DNA from: Clostridium celatum DSM 1785
Lineage (GTDB): Bacteria; Bacillota; Clostridia; Clostridiales; Clostridiaceae
Direction: 5' to 3'
Assembly: GCF_000320405.1 (NCBI RefSeq)
Contig: NZ_KB291681.1
Coordinates: 16,778 to 80,777, forward strand
DNA length: 64,000 nucleotides
Positions 55,612 through 63,255 of the stretch are shown here, one piece after another. Within the stretch, counting starts at the first letter, position 1; each line of letters starts with the position of its first letter. Both the position numbers and the translations under genes were made by a program. A model generated the notes under the pieces. It searched no databases, was not told the DNA's origin, and saw only the letters and a program-made list of their open reading frames with translations.

Positions 55612-56043
55612 ATGGAGAGATTTAGAGTAGCATTTATAGTTCCAGGTGAACCAAAAGGTAAAGGTAGACCGAGATTTAATACAAAAACAGGTAGAACTTA
55701 TACACCAGGAGATACTATTAATTATGAAAATTTAGTTAAGATGCAATATCAAGCATTAGTTGGTGACAAGTATACAGAAAAAGAAGTTGAAGCAAGAATT
55801 ACATGCTACTACGGAATACCTAAAAGCATGAGTAAATCTAATAGAGAAAAGGTTTATCATGGAAAGTTAAGACCAACTAAAAAACCTGACCTAGATAACA
55901 TTGCTAAGATTGTTTTAGATAGTTTAAATGGATTAGCTTATAAAGATGATAGTCAGATAGTTAAGTTACAAATAGAAAAATATTATGCAGAGAGACCTTT
56001 GGTGAAGGTTGAGTTATATGAGGTAGAACATGGAGAAGATTAA
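55612..56043 (+). CDS. rusA: RusA-family Holliday junction resolvase
   Basis: 143 residues. FIVPGEPKGKGRPRFN at the start and the catalytic KKPDLDNIAKIVLDSLNGLAYKDDSQIVKL near 88-118, with the metal-binding aspartates. Cuts four-way junctions arising in phage recombination and replication. RBS AGGAGG. Confidence 0.93.
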   Translation: MERFRVAFIVPGEPKGKGRPRFNTKTGRTYTPGDTINYENLVKMQYQALVGDKYTEKEVEARITCYYGIPKSMSKSNREKVYHGKLRPTKKPDLDNIAKIVLDSLNGLAYKDDSQIVKLQIEKYYAERPLVKVELYEVEHGED

Positions 56044-56278
56044 GTTAAAAGATATAGTAGGCGTAAGAGTTAGAATAGGAAAACTTAATTCATTAGGACA
56101 AGTAGTGAGTTATAGAAGAGGAATAATAGAATATGCAACAGATCATTTAATTGGTGTTAAGTATGATGAGACATGTTATAAAGAAAGTTTTAATAGAGGA
56201 GCTATTTTAGAAGAATCTAATAAAAGAGTTGAAATAAGATATGGAAGTGATTGGATTAAATTAAAAGGGGTGATATAA
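56030..56278 (+). CDS. Unknown phage protein, 82 residues
   Basis: Beta-rich basic protein (DIVGVRVRIGKLNSLGQVVSYRRGIIEYATDHLIGVKYD). Overlaps rusA by 14 bases; RBS GAGGTAG inside rusA. Not recognised. Confidence 0.6.
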   Translation: MEKIKLKDIVGVRVRIGKLNSLGQVVSYRRGIIEYATDHLIGVKYDETCYKESFNRGAILEESNKRVEIRYGSDWIKLKGVI

Positions 56279-56279
56279 G

Positions 56280-56468
56280 TTGGGAAAAGCTTGGGAAGAT
56301 ATGAGCAATAAGGAAAGGGCCGAACAAACTATAAGAGATATCAAAAGGAGACAAGCTATTAGAAAGAAAGCTGCATATGATGTTAAAGCATTAAAGATTG
56401 AGAGCGTAATAAAGAGTTCAGCTAAAAGAAGAAGTGTTAAAAATAGAGGATGCAGGAGTTTGAATTAA
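56280..56468 (+). CDS. Unknown basic phage protein, 62 residues
   Basis: TTG start with GGGGTGAT upstream. Very basic in its second half (RRQAIRKKAAYDVKALKIESVIKSSAKRRSVKNRGCRS). Its stop overlaps the next start in the form TAATG, supporting translation of both. Confidence 0.55.
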   Translation: MGKAWEDMSNKERAEQTIRDIKRRQAIRKKAAYDVKALKIESVIKSSAKRRSVKNRGCRSLN

Positions 56469-57523
56469 TGAATAGGAAACAAAGAAGGCAACTAGAAAGA
56501 GAACAGAGTAAAGAAGCAGCTCAATTCAATTCTCAATCTAAATGGCTAGATAATTTGCTTCCTTGGCAAAAAGCAGTTATAGATACAATGATAAGAGAAG
56601 TAAAAGTAGATGCAGAAATAGAGTGTATTGAAGCAGTGGACAAGATATTAACAGGTGTTCTAATTGAAAGAACTGATATGAGTTGGAAGGAAACATTTGA
56701 TTTCAATACAGCTTTTGGAAAGTATTATGCAGAATATAGATTTGTTACAAGTAAAATTGGGAAGGAGAAAAGATTAAAAATGTTACAAGAATTAGAAAAA
56801 GAAGTTATATCAAAGGTGGAAAGTTTAATTATTGAAGGAAAGAGTAGAGGACAGATAGTTAAAAATTTGATGTCTGATTACAAAGAAAAAGTAGGGTTAA
56901 CAACACCAGAAGCTAACAATGTTTATAAGAGAACTTATGAAAAATACAAGTTATATATTAAGGAGATTGAAACAGAGGTTATAAAAAGCATTATAGGGCA
57001 TTTAGAAAACAATCAAAAATCAGAAGGAATTATAAATTTAATCAAAATTGAATATCCCAAAATATCTGAAAATGATATAAGGGGTATGTATATAATTGCT
57101 AAAGAAGAATTTATGAAACCTAAGTATGAGGATTATTCAAACGTTCCTTATGTTGGCAATGATAATGTTAAAAAACAGGGGCGTAAAGCAAAGAAAGATA
57201 CAAGTGAAATAGTTAGTAATAAGAGTGAGGAAAAAGCCGATAATGAGGCTATAAACGTTGAATACAACGATATAAAAGAAGAGGTTAAAGAGGAAAAGAA
57301 AGATATGGGTAATTTAAAGGTTGTTAAAGAAATTGTAAAAGTAGTTAGTAGAGAATTAGAAGGAGAATTTGGAAAATATATTGCAGATGAAAATGGAGTT
57401 ACAAGAGAAGGTTTGAATTTTAAGGATTTAGCAGCAGTAGAGGAATATAAAAAACGAGAAATTGAAAGATTTGAAAGAGAAATAGCTGAATTAGAAGCAG
57501 TCTTTACTTTCAGGGAAAATTAA
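56468..57523 (+). CDS. Unknown phage protein, 351 residues
   Basis: Not recognised. Begins MNRKQRRQLEREQSKEAAQ, has helical regions with two similar units around NLMSDYKEKVGLTTPEANNVYKRTYEKYKLYIKE and LIKIEYPKISENDIRGMYIIAKEEF, which look like repeated small HTH-type modules, then a charged linker (230-280) and a C-terminal coiled coil. An ATG at 56450 is in frame, but AGGAG and the TAATG overlap favour 56468. Confidence 0.6.
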   Translation: MNRKQRRQLEREQSKEAAQFNSQSKWLDNLLPWQKAVIDTMIREVKVDAEIECIEAVDKILTGVLIERTDMSWKETFDFNTAFGKYYAEYRFVTSKIGKEKRLKMLQELEKEVISKVESLIIEGKSRGQIVKNLMSDYKEKVGLTTPEANNVYKRTYEKYKLYIKEIETEVIKSIIGHLENNQKSEGIINLIKIEYPKISENDIRGMYIIAKEEFMKPKYEDYSNVPYVGNDNVKKQGRKAKKDTSEIVSNKSEEKADNEAINVEYNDIKEEVKEEKKDMGNLKVVKEIVKVVSRELEGEFGKYIADENGVTREGLNFKDLAAVEEYKKREIERFEREIAELEAVFTFREN

Positions 57524-57524
57524 T

Positions 57525-57869
57525 ATGGATATAGCAGAGAAGTTAGAATTGTTGGAGAAGTCTAAGAAAACTTTAGACTCTCTAACTATAGAGTTAAGGA
57601 AGCGTGGATATGCATTAGCAGTAGCTGAAAGAGATTATAGAAAAGCATTAGCAATAAAAGAAGTTGAGTTAAGAGGTAAAGGGAATAGTTATCCAGCTAA
57701 CCTAGTGTACGACATAGCACGTGGACAGTTATCAGATTTACGTTATAAGAGAGACATAGCAGAAATAGAAGTAGATATTTGCAGAGACAGATTAAGAAAT
57801 GAAAGAGCAGGAATTGAAGCACTTAGGTCAATGCTAGCTTTCGACCGAGCAAATTATTTAAATAGTTAG
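57525..57869 (+). CDS. Unknown coiled-coil phage protein, 114 residues
   Basis: Helical throughout, Lys/Glu/Arg-rich (AVAERDYRKALAIKEVELRGKG, RYKRDIAEIEVDICRDRLRNERAG). One base separates it from the preceding stop. Not recognised. Confidence 0.6.
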   Translation: MDIAEKLELLEKSKKTLDSLTIELRKRGYALAVAERDYRKALAIKEVELRGKGNSYPANLVYDIARGQLSDLRYKRDIAEIEVDICRDRLRNERAGIEALRSMLAFDRANYLNS

Positions 57870-57885
57870 GAGGAAAAAGAAAATA

Positions 57886-58158
57886 ATGAGCATTAAGGAA
57901 ATAGCTATAGAAGTAGCAGAATTAGTAGAAAAGAAGAATAGAGATTATGGAAACAGTTTTGATAAAACATTAGAGGAATATGGAGATACGGCTTATTTCT
58001 TAAGAATAGAGGACAAGTTAAGTAGATTAAAGAGTTTAAGCAAGAAAGATGCTCCAGAAATTGATGAAAGCGTTGAGGACACGCTTAAGGACATTATAGG
58101 GTATACATTATTAATGATTAATAATAAAAGAAGTAAAGGCAAAGTTGTAATTTTTTAA
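57886..58158 (+). CDS. Nmad1/DUF1599-type phage protein
   Basis: 90 residues with KKNRDYGNSFDKTLEEYGDTAYFLRIEDKLSRLKSL and EDTLKDIIGYTLLMI, which match the small family called nucleotide modification associated domain 1. Common in phages; exact activity unknown. RBS AGGAGG. Confidence 0.72.
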   Translation: MSIKEIAIEVAELVEKKNRDYGNSFDKTLEEYGDTAYFLRIEDKLSRLKSLSKKDAPEIDESVEDTLKDIIGYTLLMINNKRSKGKVVIF

Positions 58159-58160
58159 AT

Positions 58161-58180
58161 AACAATTTGAAATTATTGTT
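58161..58180. repeat. Intergenic hairpin, family copy 1
   Basis: AACAAT / ATTGTT around TTGAAATT, followed by CATTAAATAA and the ribosome binding site of the YopX gene. Confidence 0.55.
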
Positions 58181-58201
58181 CATTAAATAAGGAGGAGAAA
58201 A

Positions 58202-58588
58202 ATGAGAGAAATTAAATTTAGAGCATATGCAGTAGAAAGTTTAATTGATAGCCAATGGATTGAAAATGGATATGGAGTAACTAAAATTAAATATACTGAT
58301 GGAACAAGCTCAGTTCATATATTAACATCATACGGAGATTATCAAGTTGTAGAAGAGTCTGTAGGTCAGTATACTGGTTTAAAAGATAGGAACAAAAGAG
58401 AGATTTATGAAGGTGATATAGTCCAATTTACAGATAATTATAATACTGATATTCCACCACATATTGGTGTAGTTAAATTTAATAACGCAAGCTTTTATAT
58501 TACTGATGGTGCATATAGTTGTTATAGATGGATAGATATAAATGTTGAGATTATAGGTAATATATATGAAAATCCAGAGTTAATATAA
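58202..58588 (+). CDS. YopX-family phage protein
   Basis: 128 residues. Starts REIKFRAYAVES and has the family core SVGQYTGLKDRNKREIYEGDIVQF near 60-83 and the ending VEIIGNIYENPELI. YopX proteins are frequent in Firmicute phages; function unknown. RBS AAGGAGGAG. Confidence 0.88.
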   Translation: MREIKFRAYAVESLIDSQWIENGYGVTKIKYTDGTSSVHILTSYGDYQVVEESVGQYTGLKDRNKREIYEGDIVQFTDNYNTDIPPHIGVVKFNNASFYITDGAYSCYRWIDINVEIIGNIYENPELI

Positions 58589-58589
58589 T

Positions 58590-58611
58590 GAACAATTCAA
58601 AAATATTGTTC
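58590..58611. repeat. Intergenic hairpin, family copy 2
   Basis: GAACAAT / ATTGTTC (7 bp) around TCAAAAAT, followed by GTTAAAATTG and a ribosome binding site; starts 2 bases after the YopX stop. Confidence 0.6.
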
Positions 58612-58634
58612 GTTAAAATTGAAGGAGGGATATT

Positions 58635-58964
58635 ATGTTTTGGGATGAAGAATACATTTATGAAAAAATAGAAGACTTAAAAGGTATGATTGAAAATAAT
58701 ACCTTTGATAAAACTAAGTGTAATAATTTCATATCATATGATGAGTTAGAGGATGAATATTCTCATAATGAAATAGGCTATGCACAAGAAATGTTTATTC
58801 AAAAAGCAAGAGAATACTTATCAAGATACCCTAAACAATATGCAATTTGGTGCGATTGGTGTGTTCATGTAGCAACAGTTGATTTATATAGGGATATAAT
58901 GTGGGGAAAAGGTAATTATCAAGAGAATTATATAAAGATAAGAGAAAATAGAGATATTGTTTAG
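58635..58964 (+). CDS. Unknown phage protein, 109 residues
   Basis: Acidic, Trp/Tyr-rich helical protein (REYLSRYPKQYAIWCDWCVHVATVDLYRDIMW). RBS AAGGAGGG. Not recognised. Confidence 0.6.
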   Translation: MFWDEEYIYEKIEDLKGMIENNTFDKTKCNNFISYDELEDEYSHNEIGYAQEMFIQKAREYLSRYPKQYAIWCDWCVHVATVDLYRDIMWGKGNYQENYIKIRENRDIV

Positions 58965-59060
58965 TTCGTAATTCAAATATATTAAGAAATAGAAGGAGAG
59001 GTAAATATGAAAGAAGAAAATATAAAAGTTAATTATGAAACTATAGGAGTTATGGAGCAA
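58961..59060 (+). repeat. Direct repeat, left copy (gene leader and start)
   Basis: These 100 bases match 63901-64000 with five differences. The repeat includes the leader TTAGTTCG...AAGGAGAGG and the first 18 codons of the gene at 59007. Confidence 0.9.
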
Positions 59061-59195
59061 AGAAACTTAATTGAAGCTACAAGAAATTTAGGTAAAGCAA
59101 TGACTAAGGAAGAGTATTTTTCTATAATGCTTGTTTACCAAAGAGTTATAGATAGACTTGTAGGCGAAGCAGAAAAGCAAGGAATAGAGATATAA
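59007..59195 (+). CDS. Unknown phage protein, 62 residues (first of two copies)
   Basis: MKEENIKVNYETIGVMEQRNL then LGKAMTKEEYFSIMLVYQRVIDRL; helical and acidic. Its start recurs almost unchanged at 63947. RBS AAGGAGAGG. Not recognised. Confidence 0.6.
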   Translation: MKEENIKVNYETIGVMEQRNLIEATRNLGKAMTKEEYFSIMLVYQRVIDRLVGEAEKQGIEI

Positions 59196-59202
59196 TCTAT
59201 TA

Positions 59203-59222
59203 CACAATTCAAAAAAATTGTG
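59203..59222. repeat. Intergenic hairpin, family copy 3
   Basis: CACAATT / AATTGTG (7 bp) around CAAAAA, 8 bases after the preceding stop. The stem differs from copy 2 at both arms in a compensating way. Confidence 0.55.
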
Positions 59223-59331
59223 ATGTAAAACAATAGATAAAAACTAAAAGAACAAAAGATAAACTTTACATAATGTTGAGTTATGTGAATAAAATTTTCA
59301 AAATAGGGCATTTTTGGAGGAGATGAATTTT

Positions 59332-59619
59332 ATGGTTAATAATACTCTAGAAAATAAAGGTGTCACTAAAGAATGTGCTAAATATTGCATGCAAAGTATA
59401 GTAAGGCTTTTAAATGGAGATATTAAGAAGTTTGAAGAATATGCAACTAAAGCATTGGAGATAAACAGAGAAATAGAAGAGAAAGTTAGTTGGACAAGCT
59501 GTTCTTTTAAAGTAAATGGGAAGAAAGTAGAAGCAAAGATTAACATGAAAACACAAGAGATAAGAGATTTAGAAGGTAATCTTTTAAGAGAAGGTGTTAT
59601 TGTTGGGGATAGTAATTAA
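59332..59619 (+). CDS. Unknown phage protein, 95 residues
   Basis: Small protein with two N-terminal cysteines (TKECAKYCMQSIVRLL) and a beta-rich end (CSFKVNGKKVEAKINMKTQEIRDLEGN). The frame begins at TTG 59314, but GGAGGAG places ATG 59332 at the right distance. Overlaps the next gene. Confidence 0.55.
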   Translation: MVNNTLENKGVTKECAKYCMQSIVRLLNGDIKKFEEYATKALEINREIEEKVSWTSCSFKVNGKKVEAKINMKTQEIRDLEGNLLREGVIVGDSN

Positions 59620-59782
59620 TTTAATAGTTATAGCATCTGCAACTATTGTAATTTTAATTATATCGGCTATTGTAGTTGGTTCTAAATATGAAAAAGAGTT
59701 TATGACTAGCTGGGAAAAATGTAACGGAAATTGCAGGAGCTGTAAAGATGCAGGTCAATGTATGAATAGACCTTATAAGTAA
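59594..59782 (+). CDS. Small membrane protein with C-terminal Cys cluster
   Basis: 62 residues: one membrane helix (LLLGIVINLIVIASATIVILIISAIVV) followed by CNGNCRSCKDAGQC, four cysteines that may bind a metal. GTG 59594 with AGAGAAGG upstream is the likely start (TTG 59600 or 59603 are alternatives). Overlaps the previous gene by 26 bases. Confidence 0.55.
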   Translation: MLLLGIVINLIVIASATIVILIISAIVVGSKYEKEFMTSWEKCNGNCRSCKDAGQCMNRPYK

Positions 59783-59798
59783 AAGGAGGGTAGAATTT

Positions 59799-60029
59799 AT
59801 GAAATGTTCTCATGAAAGATTGAGTAAAACAATTAATAGTGAAGTTTTATTTTGTAATGATTGTGGAGAAATTATTGACTTTCAAAGTGAAATATTAAAG
59901 GGTAAAAATGAAAAGTTAGTTAGTGAAAATAATGAATTAAAAGCATGGATAAGGGAAGTTGAATTAAAAAATGATGCACTAGAAAAAGAAAATGATATCC
60001 TTAGAAAATGCTTAAAAGAGGTTTTATAG
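59799..60029 (+). CDS. Unknown zinc-ribbon/coiled-coil phage protein, 76 residues
   Basis: CSHERLSKTINSEVLFCNDCG gives Cys/His ligands of a small zinc ribbon, followed by a leucine-zipper-like coiled coil (LVSENNELKAWIREVELKNDALEKEND). RBS AAAGGAGGG. Confidence 0.6.
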   Translation: MKCSHERLSKTINSEVLFCNDCGEIIDFQSEILKGKNEKLVSENNELKAWIREVELKNDALEKENDILRKCLKEVL

Positions 60030-60236
60030 ATGAAGATATTTCAAATTGAAGCTAATTTAAATGTTAGACATTTATATGTTGTTGAAGCCGAAACAAAAGA
60101 AGAAGCTAAATCTTTCATTGAAGAAAAAGAAAGATGTAAAGGCGAATGGAAAGATAGAGCTCATGTTAAAGATAAGGTTTGGTTAGGAAATATATCAAAC
60201 CAAGCGATAGAAATAAAAGAGATTTGGGAGGAATAG
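60030..60236 (+). CDS. Unknown phage protein, 68 residues
   Basis: Small alpha/beta protein (KIFQIEANLNVRHLYVVEAETKEEAKSFIEEKERCKG). ATG follows the preceding stop directly; RBS AAGAGG. Not recognised. Confidence 0.6.
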   Translation: MKIFQIEANLNVRHLYVVEAETKEEAKSFIEEKERCKGEWKDRAHVKDKVWLGNISNQAIEIKEIWEE

Positions 60237-60238
60237 AC

Positions 60239-60343
60239 ATGGAAACAAATTATGAATGGATACCAGTTACTAGAGAGGAAGTTATGAATAATAATCCTTA
60301 TACACCAATAGTTGAAAAAGGAATAGAAGAGATTGATGATTAA
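60239..60343 (+). CDS. Unknown phage peptide, 34 residues
   Basis: METNYEWIPVTREEVMNNNP and an acidic end. RBS GGGAGG 6 bases upstream, no gap to its neighbours, and it overlaps the next ORF by 8 bases. Acceptable as a real small gene by context. Confidence 0.45.
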   Translation: METNYEWIPVTREEVMNNNPYTPIVEKGIEEIDD

Positions 60344-60485
60344 GAAAAGTATTATAGGACAGTTGAAAGATGGAACTAGATATAACATAAGAGGAAATGA
60401 ACTAATTATAAACAATAGAGTATGGTTCAAGGGAACTAAAGAAGAGATAGAAAAATATATGGAGGAGAGATTGAACAATGAATAA
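60336..60485 (+). CDS. Unknown phage protein, 49 residues
   Basis: MIKKSIIGQLKDGTRYNIRGNELIINNRVWFKGTKEEIEKYMEE: beta-rich start and a final helix that carries the ribosome binding site (GGAGGAG) of ssb. Overlaps ssb by 8 bases. Confidence 0.5.
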   Translation: MIKKSIIGQLKDGTRYNIRGNELIINNRVWFKGTKEEIEKYMEERLNNE

Positions 60486-60906
60486 AGTAGTGATTATAGG
60501 GAGACTTACAAAAGATCCAGAGCTTAAATATACTCCAGGAAATGGAACAGCAGTAACAACATTAACTTTAGCAGTTGATAATTACAATAGTAAGAGTGGA
60601 GAAAAGGGCGCAGATTTTATTCCGGTAGTGATATGGGGGAAGCAAGCTGAAAATACTGCTCAATATATGGTTAAAGGAAATCAGATTGCTATAAGTGGTA
60701 GAATTTCAACTAGGTCATATGATGCAAAAGATGGTAGTAAAAGATATGTAACAGAAGTAGTAGCAGATATGTTTAATGGAGTGCAGTTTTTATCTAAGAG
60801 CAATGGAACTAATAGTACAAGCAATAATACTGAAAATGATGTGTTTAATGGAATGAATTTTGCAGATGATATGACACCAGTAGATGATGGAGATATGCCA
60901 TTCTAA
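60478..60906 (+). CDS. ssb: Single-stranded DNA-binding protein
   Basis: 142 residues: OB-fold with MNKVVIIGRLTKDPELKYTPGNGTAVTTLTLAVD and VVIWGKQAENTAQYMVKGNQIAISGRI, a flexible Asn/Ser/Asp tail from 110 and the acidic tip DDGDMPF that contacts replication partners. Phage copy serving its replication and RecT module. RBS GGAGGAG. Confidence 0.96.
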   Translation: MNKVVIIGRLTKDPELKYTPGNGTAVTTLTLAVDNYNSKSGEKGADFIPVVIWGKQAENTAQYMVKGNQIAISGRISTRSYDAKDGSKRYVTEVVADMFNGVQFLSKSNGTNSTSNNTENDVFNGMNFADDMTPVDDGDMPF

Positions 60907-61106
60907 TGGATACATCAAGGAAAATACTAACTAATAAAGATACATGTTATTTTTGTATTTACTTTCAACAATTAAGTAGCAATGGAAGAAAAACTTGTAG
61001 TGGAAGATGCAAAGTAACAGGAAGAATATATTCAAGGGCTAATAAAGCATGCAAAAAGAATTTTAGAAGTAAGGACCAAATTGGACTGTTCGGTATATCC
61101 GAATAG
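60906..61106 (+). CDS. Small Cys-rich phage protein, 66 residues
   Basis: CYFCIYFQQLSSNGRKTCSGRC...ACKKNF supplies five or six cysteines for a zinc or Fe-S site. Start overlaps the ssb stop (TAATG). Basic overall; may bind nucleic acid. Not recognised. Confidence 0.6.
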   Translation: MDTSRKILTNKDTCYFCIYFQQLSSNGRKTCSGRCKVTGRIYSRANKACKKNFRSKDQIGLFGISE

Positions 61107-61141
61107 TTCAGGTCCTGATAAAAAGAGAGGTATTAGATAAT

Positions 61142-62173
61142 ATGGAATATATAAACGATATAAACATTCAAGAAGCAGTAATTAATGTATTAGATAATAA
61201 TGGAGCTGAACCAATTTTAAATGAATTTACTTTAGAATTAACGGAAGATACTTATAAATTTTTATATAAGCATATAGAAAAATGTTTAAAAGATGAAGAA
61301 TTAAAAACAGCAGTATTTAATCCAGAAAGAAATATAGTTAGAGAAATAACTAAGGATTATTTAAATGGAATGGATAAAGATTTTATAGAGTTATCTAAAG
61401 AATTATCTAAGCAGTTATTTTCAATAATGAAATGTAATTGCAATATACCATCATGTGATTTCATAACAGTATCTTTGATTACAGATATAGGACCACTTAT
61501 AGGGATACTTAAGATGGATTATGTTAACACTTTTACTCATCAAATAGATATTTTTGACAATAAAATAGCAGTTGGATTATTAAAACATGGTTTAACTTTA
61601 CCTGGAAGCAGTCAAAAGATACAGAAAGCAGCATTTGTTAAACCTACAAGAGAAAAAGCAAAATGCGATTTATATATCTTAGATAAAATGAAGAATGTAA
61701 AAAGTGATGATGAATATGGAATTAATTACTGGACAAACTCATTCTTAAATTCTTGTATAGTCACAAATGAAAGGGATAATACTAAAGTCTTTATGAGAGC
61801 ATCTGAAACTTGGATAAGAAATAACTTAATAGAAGATGCTGAAAAGGCTGAAAAGATAAGAAGAGAAATTAAAGAGAAGTTAGTAGCTGAAGATAATATA
61901 AATGTTGAAGAAGTAGCCGAAAATCTATTAGGGCCTGGACAAAAAGAAGACTATAGAATGTTTATGGCCAGAAATTGTGATGAAGAGTTTACAATAGATA
62001 AGAAGTATGTGGAAAAGAAACTTAAAAGGGTTAGATTAAAGATTGATAAGGATATAGATTTATATATTAACCAAGAAGCATATAAAGACGCATCAAAGTT
62101 TGAAATACAAAGAAATGGTGATGGAAGTATCAATATGATAATTAAGAATGTTGTAAACTACATTGAGAAATAA
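61142..62173 (+). CDS. Nucleoid-associated protein, NdpA/YejK (NA37) family
   Basis: 343 residues. Begins INDINIQEAVINVLDNNGAEPILNEFTLEL and has the family region FTVSLITDIGPLIGILKMDYVNTFTHQID near 110-140 and the C-terminal FEIQRNGDGSINMIIKNVVNYIEK. These proteins bind the nucleoid; a copy in a phage early operon suggests action on host or phage chromosome structure. RBS AGAGAGG. It lies between ssb and the late regulator. Confidence 0.78.
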   Translation: MEYINDINIQEAVINVLDNNGAEPILNEFTLELTEDTYKFLYKHIEKCLKDEELKTAVFNPERNIVREITKDYLNGMDKDFIELSKELSKQLFSIMKCNCNIPSCDFITVSLITDIGPLIGILKMDYVNTFTHQIDIFDNKIAVGLLKHGLTLPGSSQKIQKAAFVKPTREKAKCDLYILDKMKNVKSDDEYGINYWTNSFLNSCIVTNERDNTKVFMRASETWIRNNLIEDAEKAEKIRREIKEKLVAEDNINVEEVAENLLGPGQKEDYRMFMARNCDEEFTIDKKYVEKKLKRVRLKIDKDIDLYINQEAYKDASKFEIQRNGDGSINMIIKNVVNYIEK

Positions 62174-62185
62174 GGAGGAAAACTT

Positions 62186-62713
62186 ATGGAAAATGGGAAA
62201 AGAGAGTTTAAGATTATAGAAGATAAACTTTATAATTTCTTTAATAAAGAAAAGAAGATAGCAACTTTAAACTATCGTATAGAGATATTAAAGAAGCAAA
62301 TAGAAAAAATTGATCAAGAGCTTAAAGATTGTGATGTGAGCATAGAAATAGAAAGTAGTAGTCCAAGTTTTGAGGAGAGAGTTCAAAGTTCATCAGATGG
62401 TACAAGCTATGCAGAGAGAGAAGTTATAAGAATAACTGATTTAAAACTAAAGAGAAAAGCTGAGAAGGAAGTTGAAATAGAAGAGTTTTTAGCATTAATA
62501 GATAAAATAGAATTAGATAATGCTATATTAGAATATAATTTACAATTTATTAATGAAGAATGGCATAAATTATTAGAACTTAAATATAAAGATAAAAAAA
62601 GTGAGCAACAAATAGCAATTGAAATGAATATGAGTCAATCACAAGTTAATAAGATAAAACAAAAAGTTATATTTGATATTAAGAGATGGGAAGAGTGGAG
62701 AGAAAAGAGTTAA
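62186..62713 (+). CDS. ArpU/sigma-70 region 4-like late regulator
   Basis: 175 residues: a coiled-coil N-terminal two thirds and a C-terminal HTH like sigma region 4 (LELKYKDKKSEQQIAIEMNMSQSQVNKIKQKVIFDIKRW, about 130-170). Proteins of this type close the early region of Firmicute phages and turn on late genes. RBS AAGGAGG. Confidence 0.8.
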   Translation: MENGKREFKIIEDKLYNFFNKEKKIATLNYRIEILKKQIEKIDQELKDCDVSIEIESSSPSFEERVQSSSDGTSYAEREVIRITDLKLKRKAEKEVEIEEFLALIDKIELDNAILEYNLQFINEEWHKLLELKYKDKKSEQQIAIEMNMSQSQVNKIKQKVIFDIKRWEEWREKS

Positions 62714-62743
62714 TTGAAATAATTATTAAGGAGATAAATAGTA

Positions 62744-62896
62744 ATGAGAAATTTAAAAGAATATATTAAAGACTTAGAAGTTAATGTATTAAAAGATTTG
62801 TTAGAGCAGTATAAATGGGAAACGGAGTGTAAACTTGATAGCCATTTAGAAAAGATAAATTTAATTGAAAAAGAATTGAAATTAAGACTTAACTAA
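62744..62896 (+). CDS. Unknown phage protein, 50 residues
   Basis: Helical peptide (MRNLKEYIKDLEVNVLKDLLEQYKWETECKL). RBS AAGGAG. Not recognised. Confidence 0.5.
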   Translation: MRNLKEYIKDLEVNVLKDLLEQYKWETECKLDSHLEKINLIEKELKLRLN

Positions 62897-62923
62897 TTCG
62901 CAGTTCAAAAATAGGAGGTTGTT

Positions 62924-63075
62924 ATGTGGGGAGAATTTTGTGATATATATTCACCATCAGCTGAAGAAAAAATGAAATTAATTTATTTATTAAAAGGTTA
63001 AATTCAGATATCCAAAGATTAGATTTAGATAAAGATGAATTAATTATGATAGTTGAAAATTTATATAGAGAATAA
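62924..63075 (+). pseudogene. Small ORF apparently frameshifted after 25 codons
   Basis: ATG 62924 (RBS AGGAGG) reads MWGEFCDIYSPSAEEKMKLIYLLKG and stops at 62999-63001. A -1 shift at the AAAAGG run (62993-62998) would continue with RLNSDIQRLDLDKDELIMIVENLYRE to a stop at 63073-63075, giving a 50-residue helical protein. A one-base loss is the simplest explanation. Confidence 0.4.
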
Positions 63076-63087
63076 TTTGAAATTATT
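63071..63087. repeat. Intergenic hairpin, family copy 4
   Basis: AATAATTTGAAATTATT, a palindrome with a single central base, followed by GCGAACTAAATAA; same layout as copy 1. Confidence 0.5.
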
Positions 63088-63120
63088 GCGAACTAAATAA
63101 TAAAATTTGATCCTTGAAAA

Positions 63121-63137
63121 TTGAATAGTACGGTATT
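63121..63137. repeat. Left 17-bp inverted repeat flanking the isochorismatase-like gene
   Basis: TTGAATAGTACGGTATT, exact reverse complement of 63866-63882. Confidence 0.85.
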
Positions 63138-63255
63138 GTAAAAATATGTTATAATTAATTTATAATGGTATTATATTGTACAACAACTATAATATGCAAA
63201 GTATTAAATGTTGTATAATTAATATAATTTTAAGTATAAATTAGGAGGGATTAAT
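63138..63255 (+). promoter_or_regulatory. AT-rich upstream region with several -10-like boxes
   Basis: TATAAT-like boxes occur near 63151, 63162 and 63191, and TACAACA / TGTTGTA form an inverted repeat around 63180-63216. A promoter for the following gene is likely, but I cannot single one out. Confidence 0.4.

Noticed and set aside
59210..59331. Extra gene in the gap between 59195 and 59332
   Set aside because: Only the hairpin copy and a weak inverted repeat are present; no frame of useful length has a ribosome binding site.
62993..62998. Programmed -1 frameshift signal
   Set aside because: The run does not form a standard X XXY YYZ heptamer in the zero frame, and I see no obvious downstream pseudoknot; a simple indel is more likely.
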